A stretch of DNA of 7,511 nucleotides from contig JAPLSI010000169.1 in assembly GCA_026398715.1 (NCBI GenBank), forward strand, positions 1 through 7,511, read 5' to 3'. The notes under the pieces were generated by a model. The model was given only the letters and a program-made list of their open reading frames with translations. It was not told the origin of the DNA and ran no database searches. Positions 1 through 6,547 of this stretch are shown piece after piece (within the stretch, counting starts at the first letter, position 1; every line of letters begins with the position of its first letter). Origin of the DNA: Gammaproteobacteria bacterium (GTDB lineage Bacteria; Pseudomonadota; Gammaproteobacteria; Xanthomonadales; Xanthomonadaceae). A program made the position numbers and the translations under genes.

Positions 1-549
1 CGCATCATCGAGCTCGAGTCCTCGTCGCGCCGCCCGCTCGCGCAGCACCGTTCGCCGCGTCGCCTCATCCGGGGCCTGCAGGGCCAGTCGCGTGCATTGC
101 TCGAGGCGCGACACCAGGTCGGGCAGGCCGATTCCCAGCGCCAACGGCATCGCGGTCGCCGCGTAGATCAACCGTCCGCCACGTTGTCGCGTTGAATTGT
201 GTAAGTGGAACAAGGCCACTTCTTCCTCGTGATTGCCGGCGATGGACTCGATGCCGTCCAGGCACAGCAAGCCCGTCGCGTCCTGGCCTTCCAGCATCTG
301 CCCGACGCGGCCGGCGATGCTCGCCAGCGGCAGGTAGCTGGCGGGCTGCTGAAGGCGACGCGCCTCGGCGCAGGCGGCCAGCAACAGATGGCTCTTGCCG
401 CTGCCCGCAGGCCCGGCCAGGTACAACCAGTCCGCGCTTTCGCCGCGCGCAACGGCTTCGACCGCTCGCCGGATCTCGTCGTGGCCGTGGAAGTCGCTGA
501 ATTGCCGGTCGGGTGGGAATTTCAGCGCGAGGGGAAGCTGTGGACTCAC
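1..549 (-). CDS. hda: DnaA regulatory inactivator Hda, 3' end cut by the window edge
   Basis: Hda is an AAA+ protein related to DnaA. With the DNA-loaded sliding clamp it stimulates hydrolysis of DnaA-bound ATP and so limits re-initiation of replication. The first 183 codons are visible (the family is about 230-250 residues). Residues 4-9, QLPLAL, match the N-terminal clamp-binding motif. A P-loop (GPAGSGKSH) lies at about 46-54, a Walker B-like LLCLDGIE at 94-101, and LPDLVSRL at 142-149 carries the box VII arginine finger (R148). No N-terminal DNA-binding extension is present, which separates Hda from full DnaA. The start is GTG at 547-549: it overlaps the stop of the upstream membrane-protein gene as GTGA and sits just before the clamp motif. 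There is no clear Shine-Dalgarno, so translation is probably coupled. It is the last visible gene of a four-gene leftward operon. The short-DnaA-homologue identity is firm. Confidence 0.93.
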   Translation of the reverse strand, partial: MSPQLPLALKFPPDRQFSDFHGHDEIRRAVEAVARGESADWLYLAGPAGSGKSHLLLAACAEARRLQQPASYLPLASIAGRVGQMLEGQDATGLLCLDGIESIAGNHEEEVALFHLHNSTRQRGGRLIYAATAMPLALGIGLPDLVSRLEQCTRLALQAPDEATRRTVLRERAARRGLELDDA

Positions 550-1736
550 GCCGGGGGCCGACTCGCGTCCGTCGTCGCGTCAGGCGTCAGCGCCGCATCT
601 TCCATCACCACCATCGATCCGGGATCGGCCGCCGCGGCATCCGCTGCCGATTGCGCCTCGACATCCACGACGATCTCGGCGCCGTACAACCCGCTGCGCG
701 TGTATTGCTCGTGGCCATAGCGCAACAGCACCATGGCGATGGCAGCCACCGGCAATGCCAGCAGCACGCCCAGGAAGCCGAACAATTGTCCGCCCGCCAT
801 GATGGCGAAGATCACCGCCAGCGGATGCAGGCCGATGCGGTCGCCGACCAGCCAGGGCGTGAGGATGAAACTCTCCAGGGCCTGGCCGATGGAAAACACG
901 CCGAGCACCAGGGCCAGGTGCAGCAGGTCGCCGTGTTGCACGAGCGTGGCGATGATGGCGGCGGACAAGCCAACGAAGGCGCCCAGGTAGGGCACGAAAC
1001 TCACCAGTCCCGCCACGAATCCGATCAGCAGGCCAAGCTCCACGCCCACGGCCCACAAGCCGATCGCGTAGATCGCGCCCAACACCACCATCACGCTCAG
1101 CTGGCCGCGGATGAAGCCGCCCAGCACCAGGTCCACTTCCGTCGCCAGCTTGGCGGCGGTCGGCAACGCGGGGCGCGGCAGCAGGCCGCGAATCCGCGCA
1201 AGCATGACGTCCCAGTCGCGCAGGAAGTAGAACGTGAGCACCGGCACCAGCGCGATGTTGGCGAGGATGCCGAACAGGGCCAGGCCCGAATTGGAAATTC
1301 CGCCGAGTACTGTCGCGGCGACGCCGCCCGCTTCCGCCCAGTGTCCGCGAATCAACTCGAACAGGTAGCTGGGGTCGACGTAGTGCGCCAGGTCGATGCG
1401 GAAGCGGTGCTCTATCCAGGGCACGGCAATGCCAGTCACCCACACGGCAAGACGCGGCAGCCAGTCGATGAGATATTGCATCTCCTGCCACAGCAACGGC
1501 AGCAGCACCAGCAAGGCCAGGGCAAGTACCGCGGTGATCAGCACGAACACGATCACCACCGACGTCGATCGGGCGCGGCCGGATCGTTCGAGACGATCCA
1601 CAAGCGGATCTCCCAGCCAGCCCAGCAGCGCCGAGATCACGAACGGCGTCAGGATCGGCGCCAGGCTCCAGATGATGAAGCCCGCGACAAGGATCACGGC
1701 CAGCCATTGCCAACGACGTAGATCGGACGCTGTCAT
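546..1736 (-). CDS. AI-2E family transporter / PerM-like membrane protein
   Basis: This is a 396-residue polytopic inner-membrane protein of the AI-2E transporter (UPF0118/PerM/TqsA) family. Hydrophobic segments lie near residues 10-45, 58-82, 150-171, 205-230, 232-258, 272-295 and 304-338, which suits about eight helices. The central region has the family pattern (FIRGQLSVMVVLGAIY near 208-223, SFVPYLGAF near 246-254, and HPLAVIFAIMAGGQLFGFLG near 304-323). Members have been linked to AI-2 export, ion antiport or no known role, so the substrate here is unknown. The last 45 residues form an acidic, Ala-rich, low-complexity tail, probably cytoplasmic. The ATG at 1734-1736 overlaps the upstream stop as ATGA and has a purine-rich Shine-Dalgarno (AAGGGGA) five bases upstream. 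The neighbour hda overlaps its 3' end by four bases. Confidence 0.9.
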   Translation of the reverse strand: MTASDLRRWQWLAVILVAGFIIWSLAPILTPFVISALLGWLGDPLVDRLERSGRARSTSVVIVFVLITAVLALALLVLLPLLWQEMQYLIDWLPRLAVWVTGIAVPWIEHRFRIDLAHYVDPSYLFELIRGHWAEAGGVAATVLGGISNSGLALFGILANIALVPVLTFYFLRDWDVMLARIRGLLPRPALPTAAKLATEVDLVLGGFIRGQLSVMVVLGAIYAIGLWAVGVELGLLIGFVAGLVSFVPYLGAFVGLSAAIIATLVQHGDLLHLALVLGVFSIGQALESFILTPWLVGDRIGLHPLAVIFAIMAGGQLFGFLGVLLALPVAAIAMVLLRYGHEQYTRSGLYGAEIVVDVEAQSAADAAAADPGSMVVMEDAALTPDATTDASRPPA

Positions 1737-2290
1737 CGTTTTCCCCTTCGTGCGCGCACTGCGCGCAAGCTGTAGACCACTACGTAATCAATGCCGCTGA
1801 CCAACGTCACCCCGGCACACACCAGCACCAACGGTTGCACCCAGCCGGGCGGTATGTCCAGCCCCGCCAGTTGCGCCATCACCATCGCCACCAGCATCAA
1901 CTGGACCAGCGTGGTCAGTTTGCTGATTCCCGTCGGCGCGGGCTTGATCGATCCGTTGACGCGCCACCAGGCTATCGTCCCCATGCCGATCACCACGTCG
2001 CGGGCCAGCACCAGCGCAAACAGCCAGGTCGGCAGGTGGCCGCCCCACCACAGGCCTAGGAAACACACGGTAAGCAGCAGTTTGTCGGCGATGGGGTCAA
2101 GGATGCCACCGAGCACCGACTGCCACGAAAAACGCTTGGCCAGGTAGCCATCGACTGCGTCCGACGCACCGGCCACCAGGGCCAGCCACAACGCTTCGGG
2201 AAATCGTTTCTCCAGCAACAGCCACAACAGCGGAAACGCCACCACCATGCGCCCGACGGTGATGGCGTTGGGAATCTGCGACGGGGTCAT
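1733..2290 (-). CDS. CDP-alcohol phosphatidyltransferase family protein (PgsA-like or CMP-forming cardiolipin synthase-like)
   Basis: This 185-residue integral membrane enzyme of phospholipid synthesis transfers a phosphatidyl group from CDP-diacylglycerol to an alcohol. The family signature D-xx-DG-xx-A(R/K)-x8-G-xxx-D-xxx-D is complete: D44, D47, G48, A51, K52, G61, D65 and D69. The usual Arg after Ala is Lys here, followed by R53. About five further hydrophobic helices follow. The default label for such genes is PgsA, glycerol-3-phosphate acceptor. However, ARDVVIG near residues 96-102 and the later PTGISKLTTLVQL segment recall the CRLS1-type cardiolipin synthase pattern (ARD/SRD, then PT-ISK-NT-Q), which would use phosphatidylglycerol as acceptor. 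The acceptor is therefore left open and no symbol is given. The ATG at 2288-2290 overlaps the upstream DUF2066 stop as ATGA with no clear Shine-Dalgarno. The 3' end overlaps the AI-2E gene. Confidence 0.9.
   Translation of the reverse strand: MTPSQIPNAITVGRMVVAFPLLWLLLEKRFPEALWLALVAGASDAVDGYLAKRFSWQSVLGGILDPIADKLLLTVCFLGLWWGGHLPTWLFALVLARDVVIGMGTIAWWRVNGSIKPAPTGISKLTTLVQLMLVAMVMAQLAGLDIPPGWVQPLVLVCAGVTLVSGIDYVVVYSLRAVRARRGKR
1742..1748 (-). promoter_or_regulatory. ribosome binding site of the AI-2E family gene
   Basis: On the minus strand AAGGGGA lies five bases before the ATG at 1736. It supports that start and shows that this gene can recruit ribosomes directly despite its ATGA overlap with the upstream gene. 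It lies inside the coding end of the phosphatidyltransferase gene. Confidence 0.6.
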
Positions 2291-3405
2291 TGCAGGCTGA
2301 AACGGGTCACGCCGCCGGCGCCAGGCTCCGAGTCAGGGACGAGCACGCCACCCGTGCCGACCATCGGCAGGAAGCCGCGCATGCCCACGCCCAGGTCCAG
2401 CTGCAGGCGAACTTGGCCGGGCCTGGCTTCGACCACAGTCACCTTGCGCACGACCGCGAGCGTCTGCAGGTAGGCCATCAGGCGAATGTAATCGGACTGC
2501 GTGTTGACGCTGCGCACGTCCACCAGTTGCGGGCCGGCAGCGCCCGTGTCGAGCGAAACGGCGTCGCGCTTGGCAATGGCGTTGGCGCCTTCGTCCACGC
2601 CCGAGGCGATGACCTTGCGCGGATCGGCGTCGCTGAAGGACCAGCGCGCGAGTTCCACGCCATCGCGGGTCAGCAGCCAGTCGGCAGCCCAGCCCGGCGG
2701 CTGGCGGTACACCTTGCCGATGAGCTGGGAGTCATTGCGATAGCGATCGGTAAGCACCTGCATCGCCGGCGCATTCAGGGCCCAGATCGAGTTGACGGCG
2801 GCCTGTTCGGCAGTATTGCCGGCCGGCAGCAGGAAGCGCATGCCTCGCTCCAGGCCCCGCGTGGCCAGGGGCTTGACCACGGTGGTCTGCTGGCCGGTGA
2901 CCAGGCGCGCGCCACGACCGTCGTTGATGGCCAGCCAGAGGATCGGCTTGGGCCGGGTACTGGTCCAGAACTTCAGGCCGGCGGCGGCGATCAGGCCGTC
3001 CACGCTGTCCGGGTCGAAGCTGACCGAGAGCACCGTCTTGTATACGGGCACGCCATTCACCGTGTCCGAGTCCTGGCGCACATTGGAGTCGAGCACCAGT
3101 GCATCGATGCTCGATGATGCGCGGCGGATTACCGGATTCGAGGCCGCCTGGGGATTGCCGGTGATGCGGACCACCACCTGGCCCAGCGCGCGAATGGTCG
3201 CGCCCCTGCGCTCAGCGGCGTTCTGCGAGGAAATGGTGAGCTCGGCACTGTAGAACGCCGGGTTACGGGTCGGCTTGGGCTTGGCGGCGGGTGCTTCCGC
3301 CTGCTCGTCCGCCTTGCCGGCAGTCTGGGCATGCCCAGGGCCGGCGGCGACCAGCAGGGCAAAGGCGATCAGGCGGGCGACGGCGAGGGGGGAGTTCAAG
3401 GGCAT
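2287..3405 (-). CDS. DUF2066 domain-containing exported protein
   Basis: This is an uncharacterised exported protein, 372 residues from the chosen start. [15 protein letters not shown] begins a signal peptide: one Arg, then the hydrophobic run [12 protein letters not shown], with likely cleavage after GHA (residue 26). A Pro/Lys/Glu-rich linker follows. DUF2066-type features come next: FYSAELTI, R and AL/VV-RITG repeats in the N-terminal third, [10 protein letters not shown] near the middle, then the DRYRND-LIGKVYR and W-ADWLL pattern. A C-terminal [20 protein letters not shown] segment resembles a small alpha/beta domain. An in-frame ATG at 3433-3435 would add ten residues ([10 protein letters not shown]) in front. 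The inner start is preferred because it gives a compact signal peptide, though neither start has a good Shine-Dalgarno. It is the first gene of the leftward operon and is divergent from purM. The function is unknown; linkage to purM is a recurrent gammaproteobacterial arrangement, from memory. Confidence 0.85.
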   Translation of the reverse strand: MPLNSPLAVARLIAFALLVAAGPGHAQTAGKADEQAEAPAAKPKPTRNPAFYSAELTISSQNAAERRGATIRALGQVVVRITGNPQAASNPVIRRASSSIDALVLDSNVRQDSDTVNGVPVYKTVLSVSFDPDSVDGLIAAAGLKFWTSTRPKPILWLAINDGRGARLVTGQQTTVVKPLATRGLERGMRFLLPAGNTAEQAAVNSIWALNAPAMQVLTDRYRNDSQLIGKVYRQPPGWAADWLLTRDGVELARWSFSDADPRKVIASGVDEGANAIAKRDAVSLDTGAAGPQLVDVRSVNTQSDYIRLMAYLQTLAVVRKVTVVEARPGQVRLQLDLGVGMRGFLPMVGTGGVLVPDSEPGAGGVTRFSLQ

Positions 3406-3484
3406 GGTGGGCGGCAGGCAAGTGGCAATGCCCATGGTGCCGCAAGCGGGGCCGGCGCGTCCAACGATGCAGTGGCGGCCCGGC

Positions 3485-3493
3485 TGGTAGAAT
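3485..3493 (+). promoter_or_regulatory. extended -10 promoter for purM-purN-DUF3108
   Basis: TGG at 3485-3487 is directly followed by TAGAAT at 3488-3493, an extended -10 (TGn plus five of six -10 matches). No good -35 hexamer lies 16-18 bases upstream, which is tolerated with TGn promoters. A start near 3500 would give a leader of only about 25 bases before the purM ATG. No PurR-type operator was seen. The same gap must also serve the leftward operon, but no comparable promoter was found on that strand. Confidence 0.55.
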
Positions 3494-3524
3494 GGTCGCT
3501 TCCGACTCCCAGCACGATGCGACC

Positions 3525-4556
3525 ATGGCCTCGACTCCCCTCACCTACCGCGACGCGGGTGTCGACATCGACGCCGGCAATGAAGTCGTCGAACGGATCA
3601 AACCCCTCGTAAAACGCACGTTCCGCCCTGAAGTGATGGGCGGACTGGGTGGCTTCGGCGCCCTGTTCAACCTGGGTGGAAAGTATCGTGAACCGGTACT
3701 GGTATCGGGCACCGACGGCGTCGGCACGAAACTGAAGCTCGCACAACAACTGAACCGGCACGACACGATCGGCATCGACCTGGTCGGCATGTGCGTGAAC
3801 GACGTGCTGGTGCAGGGCGCCGAACCGCTGTTCTTCCTGGACTATTTCGCCACCGGAAAGCTGCACGTGGACACCACGGTCGCCGTGGTCGGCGGCATCG
3901 CGCGCGGCTGCGAACTGGCCGGCTGCGCGATGATCGGCGGCGAAACCGCAGAGATGCCGGACATGTATCCGCCCGGCGAATACGACCTGGCCGGCTTTAC
4001 CGTCGGCGCCGTCGAGAAGTCCGCGTTGATCGACGGCAGCAAGGTGCGTGCCGGCGACGTGCTGGTGGGCATTGCCTCCTCGGGGCCGCATTCCAACGGT
4101 TATTCGCTGGTTCGCAAGATCCTCGACCGCGCCGGCCGCCCGCTGGACCTTGATGTCGGGGGCGTGAATCTCGCCGACGCGCTGATGGCCCCGACCACCA
4201 TCTACGTCAAGCCGGTGCTCGAGCTGATCGCCGCGCACGAATTGCACGCGATGGCGCACATCACCGGCGGCGGCCTCACCGAAAACATTATCCGCGTCAT
4301 CCCGGACGGACTGGGCCTGGATATCGACTCGACGTCCTGGTCCCTGCCGCCGGTATTCGACTGGCTGATGCGAGAAGGCCAGGTCACGAAACCCGAAATG
4401 TGGCGCACCTTCAATTGCGGCATCGGCTTCGTGCTGGTGGTGTCGCCCTCGCAACTGCCCGCGTTGGCCGCCGACCTTGGCCGCCTGCAACTCGCGCATT
4501 GGCAGATCGGCCAGGTCGTGCCGCGCGCCAGCGGCGAACGGGTCCATATTTCCTGA
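3525..4556 (+). CDS. purM: Phosphoribosylformylglycinamidine cyclo-ligase (AIR synthetase)
   Basis: PurM closes formylglycinamidine ribonucleotide to aminoimidazole ribonucleotide using ATP, step 5 of cytosolic de novo purine synthesis. The protein is 343 residues, matching the usual 345 or so. Conserved blocks appear in order: [12 protein letters not shown] (8-19), GLGGFGALF (40-48), [13 protein letters not shown] (61-73), [21 protein letters not shown] (near 87-107), [12 protein letters not shown] (137-148), [14 protein letters not shown] (187-200), [14 protein letters not shown] (245-258) and [10 protein letters not shown] (294-303). The start is ATG 3525, which gives the standard N-terminus. 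An in-frame ATG at 3492 lies inside the -10 element, and the frame stays open further upstream only by chance. There is no obvious Shine-Dalgarno. purN follows after 7 bases, so the two are co-transcribed. No lesion was seen. Confidence 0.97.
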   Translation: MASTPLTYRDAGVDIDAGNEVVERIKPLVKRTFRPEVMGGLGGFGALFNLGGKYREPVLVSGTDGVGTKLKLAQQLNRHDTIGIDLVGMCVNDVLVQGAEPLFFLDYFATGKLHVDTTVAVVGGIARGCELAGCAMIGGETAEMPDMYPPGEYDLAGFTVGAVEKSALIDGSKVRAGDVLVGIASSGPHSNGYSLVRKILDRAGRPLDLDVGGVNLADALMAPTTIYVKPVLELIAAHELHAMAHITGGGLTENIIRVIPDGLGLDIDSTSWSLPPVFDWLMREGQVTKPEMWRTFNCGIGFVLVVSPSQLPALAADLGRLQLAHWQIGQVVPRASGERVHIS

Positions 4557-4563
4557 CCGATGC

Positions 4564-5235
4564 ATGGCAGCGCCCCTTCGCATCGCGGTGCTGGCCTCCG
4601 GCCGCGGCAGCAACCTGCGCGCCCTGCTGGACGCACGCTCGCGCGGTGAATTGCCGGTCGATGTCGTAGGCGTTTTTTCGGACCGGCCCGGCTGCCCCGC
4701 CTTGGGCATGGCCAGCGCGGCAGGCATCCCCGCCTTTGCCCAGCGGCCCGCCGATTTCGCCAGCCGTGCCGAATTCGACGCCTCGATGTTCAGCCACATC
4801 GAGGCCGTTCAGCCCGACCTCATTGTCTGTGCCGGATATATGCGACTGATATCCGACGCGGCGGTCAGCCGGTTCAAGGGAAAGATGATCAACATCCATC
4901 CGTCATTGCTGCCGAAATACCCGGGTTTGCACACGCATGCGCGGGCACTGGCCGCAGGCGACAGCGAGCATGGCGCCAGCGTGCATTGCGTTATCCCCGA
5001 ACTCGACGCCGGCGCGGTGATCGCGCAGGCGCGCATTCCGGTGCTGGATGGCGACGGGCCTGAATCGTTGGCAAACCGCCTGTTGGAACGCGAGCACGCG
5101 TTGCTTGTCCAAACCGTGAAAGCCATCGCCGATGGCGATCTCGACATTTCCGGCGACCAGCCACGTTGGCATGGCGTGCCGATCAACACACCGCTGTCGT
5201 CCGGACCGGACGGACAACTTGAGGAACACCAATGA
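4564..5235 (+). CDS. purN: Phosphoribosylglycinamide formyltransferase, 10-formyl-THF dependent
   Basis: PurN transfers a formyl group from 10-formyltetrahydrofolate to glycinamide ribonucleotide, step 3 of purine synthesis. The protein is 223 residues (E. coli PurN is 212). The substrate phosphate loop is SGRGSNL at 12-18. The catalytic residues are present: N110 and H112 in INIHPSLLPKYPG, and D148 in ELDAG. VCAGYMRL (88-95) and HGASVHCV (136-143) are also typical. The last dozen residues form a polar tail (SSGPDGQLEEHQ) beyond the usual end. The start is ATG 4564, seven bases after the purM stop, giving MAAPLRIAVLASGRGSN. The longer in-frame ATG at 4477 lies inside purM and would add a non-homologous extension. 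The stop overlaps the next gene's start as ATGA. Confidence 0.96.
   Translation: MAAPLRIAVLASGRGSNLRALLDARSRGELPVDVVGVFSDRPGCPALGMASAAGIPAFAQRPADFASRAEFDASMFSHIEAVQPDLIVCAGYMRLISDAAVSRFKGKMINIHPSLLPKYPGLHTHARALAAGDSEHGASVHCVIPELDAGAVIAQARIPVLDGDGPESLANRLLEREHALLVQTVKAIADGDLDISGDQPRWHGVPINTPLSSGPDGQLEEHQ
5221..5225 (+). promoter_or_regulatory. ribosome binding site of the DUF3108 gene
   Basis: GAGGA at 5221-5225 lies six bases before the ATG at 5232, inside the last codons of purN. It supports ATG 5232 over the adjacent in-frame ATG at 5235 and is the clearest Shine-Dalgarno in the rightward operon. Confidence 0.6.
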
Positions 5236-5939
5236 TGCGAGGTTTCCTGATTGCCGCCGCCCTGGTGCTGGTGCCTGTCGCCGCAAGCGCAGCCCTGCCC
5301 GCGCCCTACACGGCCAATTACGAAGTACGCCGAAACGGTGAAGCCCTGGGCACGGCCACCGTGACCTTCAGGGCGCTGCCGAACGGACGCTACGAACTCA
5401 AGTCCAGCACCGTCGGCAGCGAAGGCCTCGCAGCGATCGCCGGCGTGTCGGTGGATGAGCGGTCGATCATCCGGCTGGCCGGCAACCAACCCGAGACGGT
5501 GGCCTACAACTACCGCCAGAAACTGGCGTGGAAGACGCGCGAGCGCGCGATGCAGGTGAATGCCGCAGCCAGCAGCATCACCAGCACCGACAAGGACAAG
5601 AGCTTCTCGCCGCCCTACCGTGCCGGCGTGCTTGATCGCAATGCGATTACCGTCGCGCTGATGGCCGACGTCGCTGCAGGCAAGACCGGCGATCTCGAAT
5701 ACCTCGTGCCCAGCAAGAACGATCTGGAAACGCACGTTTACCGCAGCGCGACCAGCGAACAGATCCAGACCAGACTCGGCGCGCAACGCGTGATCCGCGT
5801 CGAGCGCATCCGCGAATCCTCGAACGGCCGCACCACCACGCTGTGGCTGGGCCAGGACCGCAACTACATCCCGCTGCGCATGCTGCAGAAAGAACCCGAT
5901 GGCGAGACCATCGAGATGCGCATTACGTCGATTCGGTGA
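5232..5939 (+). CDS. DUF3108 domain-containing exported protein
   Basis: This 235-residue protein has a typical Sec signal peptide: MMR, the hydrophobic run GFLIAAALVLVPVA, then ASA with likely cleavage after residue 20. The mature part begins LPAPYTANYEVRRNGEALGTA. It continues with alternating short strands, as in the DUF3108 family: YELKSSTVGSEG, then V-YNYRQKLAWKTRERAM, YLVPSKNDLETHVYR, TTLWLGQDRNYIPLRML and a final ETIEMRITSIR. The fold is probably beta-rich and periplasmic, with no catalytic motif evident. The biochemical role is unknown. The start overlaps the purN stop (ATGA, 5232-5235) and has its own GAGGA Shine-Dalgarno, so it is the third gene of the purM operon. Association with purMN appears to be a recurrent gammaproteobacterial linkage (from memory). 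No canonical terminator follows its stop. Confidence 0.88.
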   Translation: MMRGFLIAAALVLVPVAASAALPAPYTANYEVRRNGEALGTATVTFRALPNGRYELKSSTVGSEGLAAIAGVSVDERSIIRLAGNQPETVAYNYRQKLAWKTRERAMQVNAAASSITSTDKDKSFSPPYRAGVLDRNAITVALMADVAAGKTGDLEYLVPSKNDLETHVYRSATSEQIQTRLGAQRVIRVERIRESSNGRTTTLWLGQDRNYIPLRMLQKEPDGETIEMRITSIR

Positions 5940-6195
5940 CTTTCGGAATCACGAGCGGATACGCGTTACGGCGAGGCAGGGGTCGGTATTCACTTCGAGT
6001 CGCTGCACTCGCGCCTGCCGGCGCTCGCGCGACTTTGTCGAAGCAAACACCGCCCCCCGCTTCTATACGCAATCCGTAGTTCTGTCCCTGCTGTCCTCCC
6101 GACCAGGTACCTAGCCAAGGCTTCCACTTCGTCTCGGTGAATTGGCTCGGTCAGAATCAGCGCGCGGTGGGCTGGTCGGTGTCGTTCTTATGCTG
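5940..6195. other. intergenic stretch with no identified gene
   Basis: These 256 bases follow the DUF3108 stop. No reading frame here has a plausible start, composition or recognisable protein. A small hairpin overlaps the DUF3108 stop (5936-5952, with a bulge and a TCGG loop) but has no T-run. TATACG at 6064-6069 is a weak -10-like sequence without a convincing -35. From 5960 to 6211 the + strand has no GGA triplet, in contrast to the next segment. Confidence 0.6.
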
Positions 6196-6211
6196 CACCA
6201 GCGCGGCTTGT

Positions 6212-6312
6212 CACGTGGTGGAGCCACGTGTGCGCTTTCCTTGATTTTTTGTGGGGAAGTAGGAGGGCCTCGCGCTGCGGACTTGGCCCTTAGGACGTGG
6301 TTGGACCACGTC
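6212..6312. repeat. duplicated ACGTGG palindromes flanking a GTAG-headed palindrome (REP-like)
   Basis: CACGTGG (6212-6218) and CCACGTG (6224-6230) form a perfect 7-bp stem with loop TGGAG. GACGTGG (6294-6300) and CCACGTC (6306-6312) form a second with loop TTGGA. The two hairpins share the core ACGTGGT, GGA, CCACGT and a following TGC, so they look like diverged copies 82 bases apart. Between them, GTAG at 6259-6262 precedes AGGGCC (6264-6269) and GGCCCT (6285-6290). The layout of a GTAG head plus palindrome resembles REP elements known in Stenotrophomonas and relatives. Copy number in the genome cannot be judged here. Confidence 0.5.
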
Positions 6313-6350
6313 TGCTTCTTCTCGAACAATCGCGTTGGTGAATCGGGCGA

Positions 6351-6509
6351 CGTCGGGGGCCGGTAGGCATCGCGAAGTGGTGCAGGACGCAAGGAACGAA
6401 AGGCATGGATGCCCGAGTGCCGCGGGCGCAGGATGCGCATGAGCGGCCGGCCGACTTCGAAAACATGGACGTTTTCGATGTCGGGCGCGATGCCTACCGG
6501 CCACCGGCG
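6351..6509. repeat. 24-bp inverted repeats enclosing a chain of short palindromes
   Basis: Arms at 6351-6374 and 6486-6509 match at 22 of 24 positions in inverted orientation. The inner 17 bases (GGCCGGTAGGCATCGCG at 6358-6374) are a perfect inverted match to 6486-6502. Between the arms lie short palindromes at 6381-6391, 6402-6413 and 6426-6438, and a 14-nt-arm hairpin at 6451-6484 with one T-T mismatch. No target-site duplication is evident outside the arms, and no transposase is present, so a MITE is possible but not supported by flanks. Confidence 0.7.
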
Positions 6510-6547
6510 CTGCGAGTTATTTCCGGACGGCGGTTAGGAGCCAGAAT

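Noticed and set aside
513..1721. Long + strand open frame (402 codons, rich in His and Gln) opposite the AI-2E family gene
   Set aside because: Antisense shadow of a clear membrane-protein gene in G+C-rich DNA. Low-complexity composition with no recognisable domain.
3396..4799. Long - strand open frame (467 codons) opposite purM and purN
   Set aside because: Antisense shadow of two firmly identified genes, with no domain pattern. It would also cover the purM promoter.
5936..5952. Terminator at the DUF3108 stop
   Set aside because: Short stem with a bulge and no T-run.
6064..6194. Promoters for the candidate RNA (TATACG at 6064, TATGCT at 6189) and a GacA upstream site
   Set aside because: Neither -10-like sequence has a plausible -35 at 16-18 bases, and no TGTAAG/CTTACA palindrome was found.
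6212..6250. Hairpin at 6212-6230 with a T6 run at 6245-6250 as a terminator of the purM operon
   Set aside because: Fourteen bases separate the stem from the T-run, too far for a standard intrinsic terminator.
6451..6484. Intrinsic terminator for murA on the - strand
   Set aside because: A strong stem, but no T-run follows on the - strand; the following bases are G+C-rich.
6111..6504. Two - strand frames of about 100 codons in the intergenic region
   Set aside because: Arg/Pro/Ser-rich, no domain, no Shine-Dalgarno, and they run through the palindromes, which explain the conservation-like structure better.
5940..6547. tRNA, rRNA or CRISPR array in the intergenic region
   Set aside because: No cloverleaf with a TTCGA-type T arm, no rRNA-like core, and no regularly spaced identical repeats.
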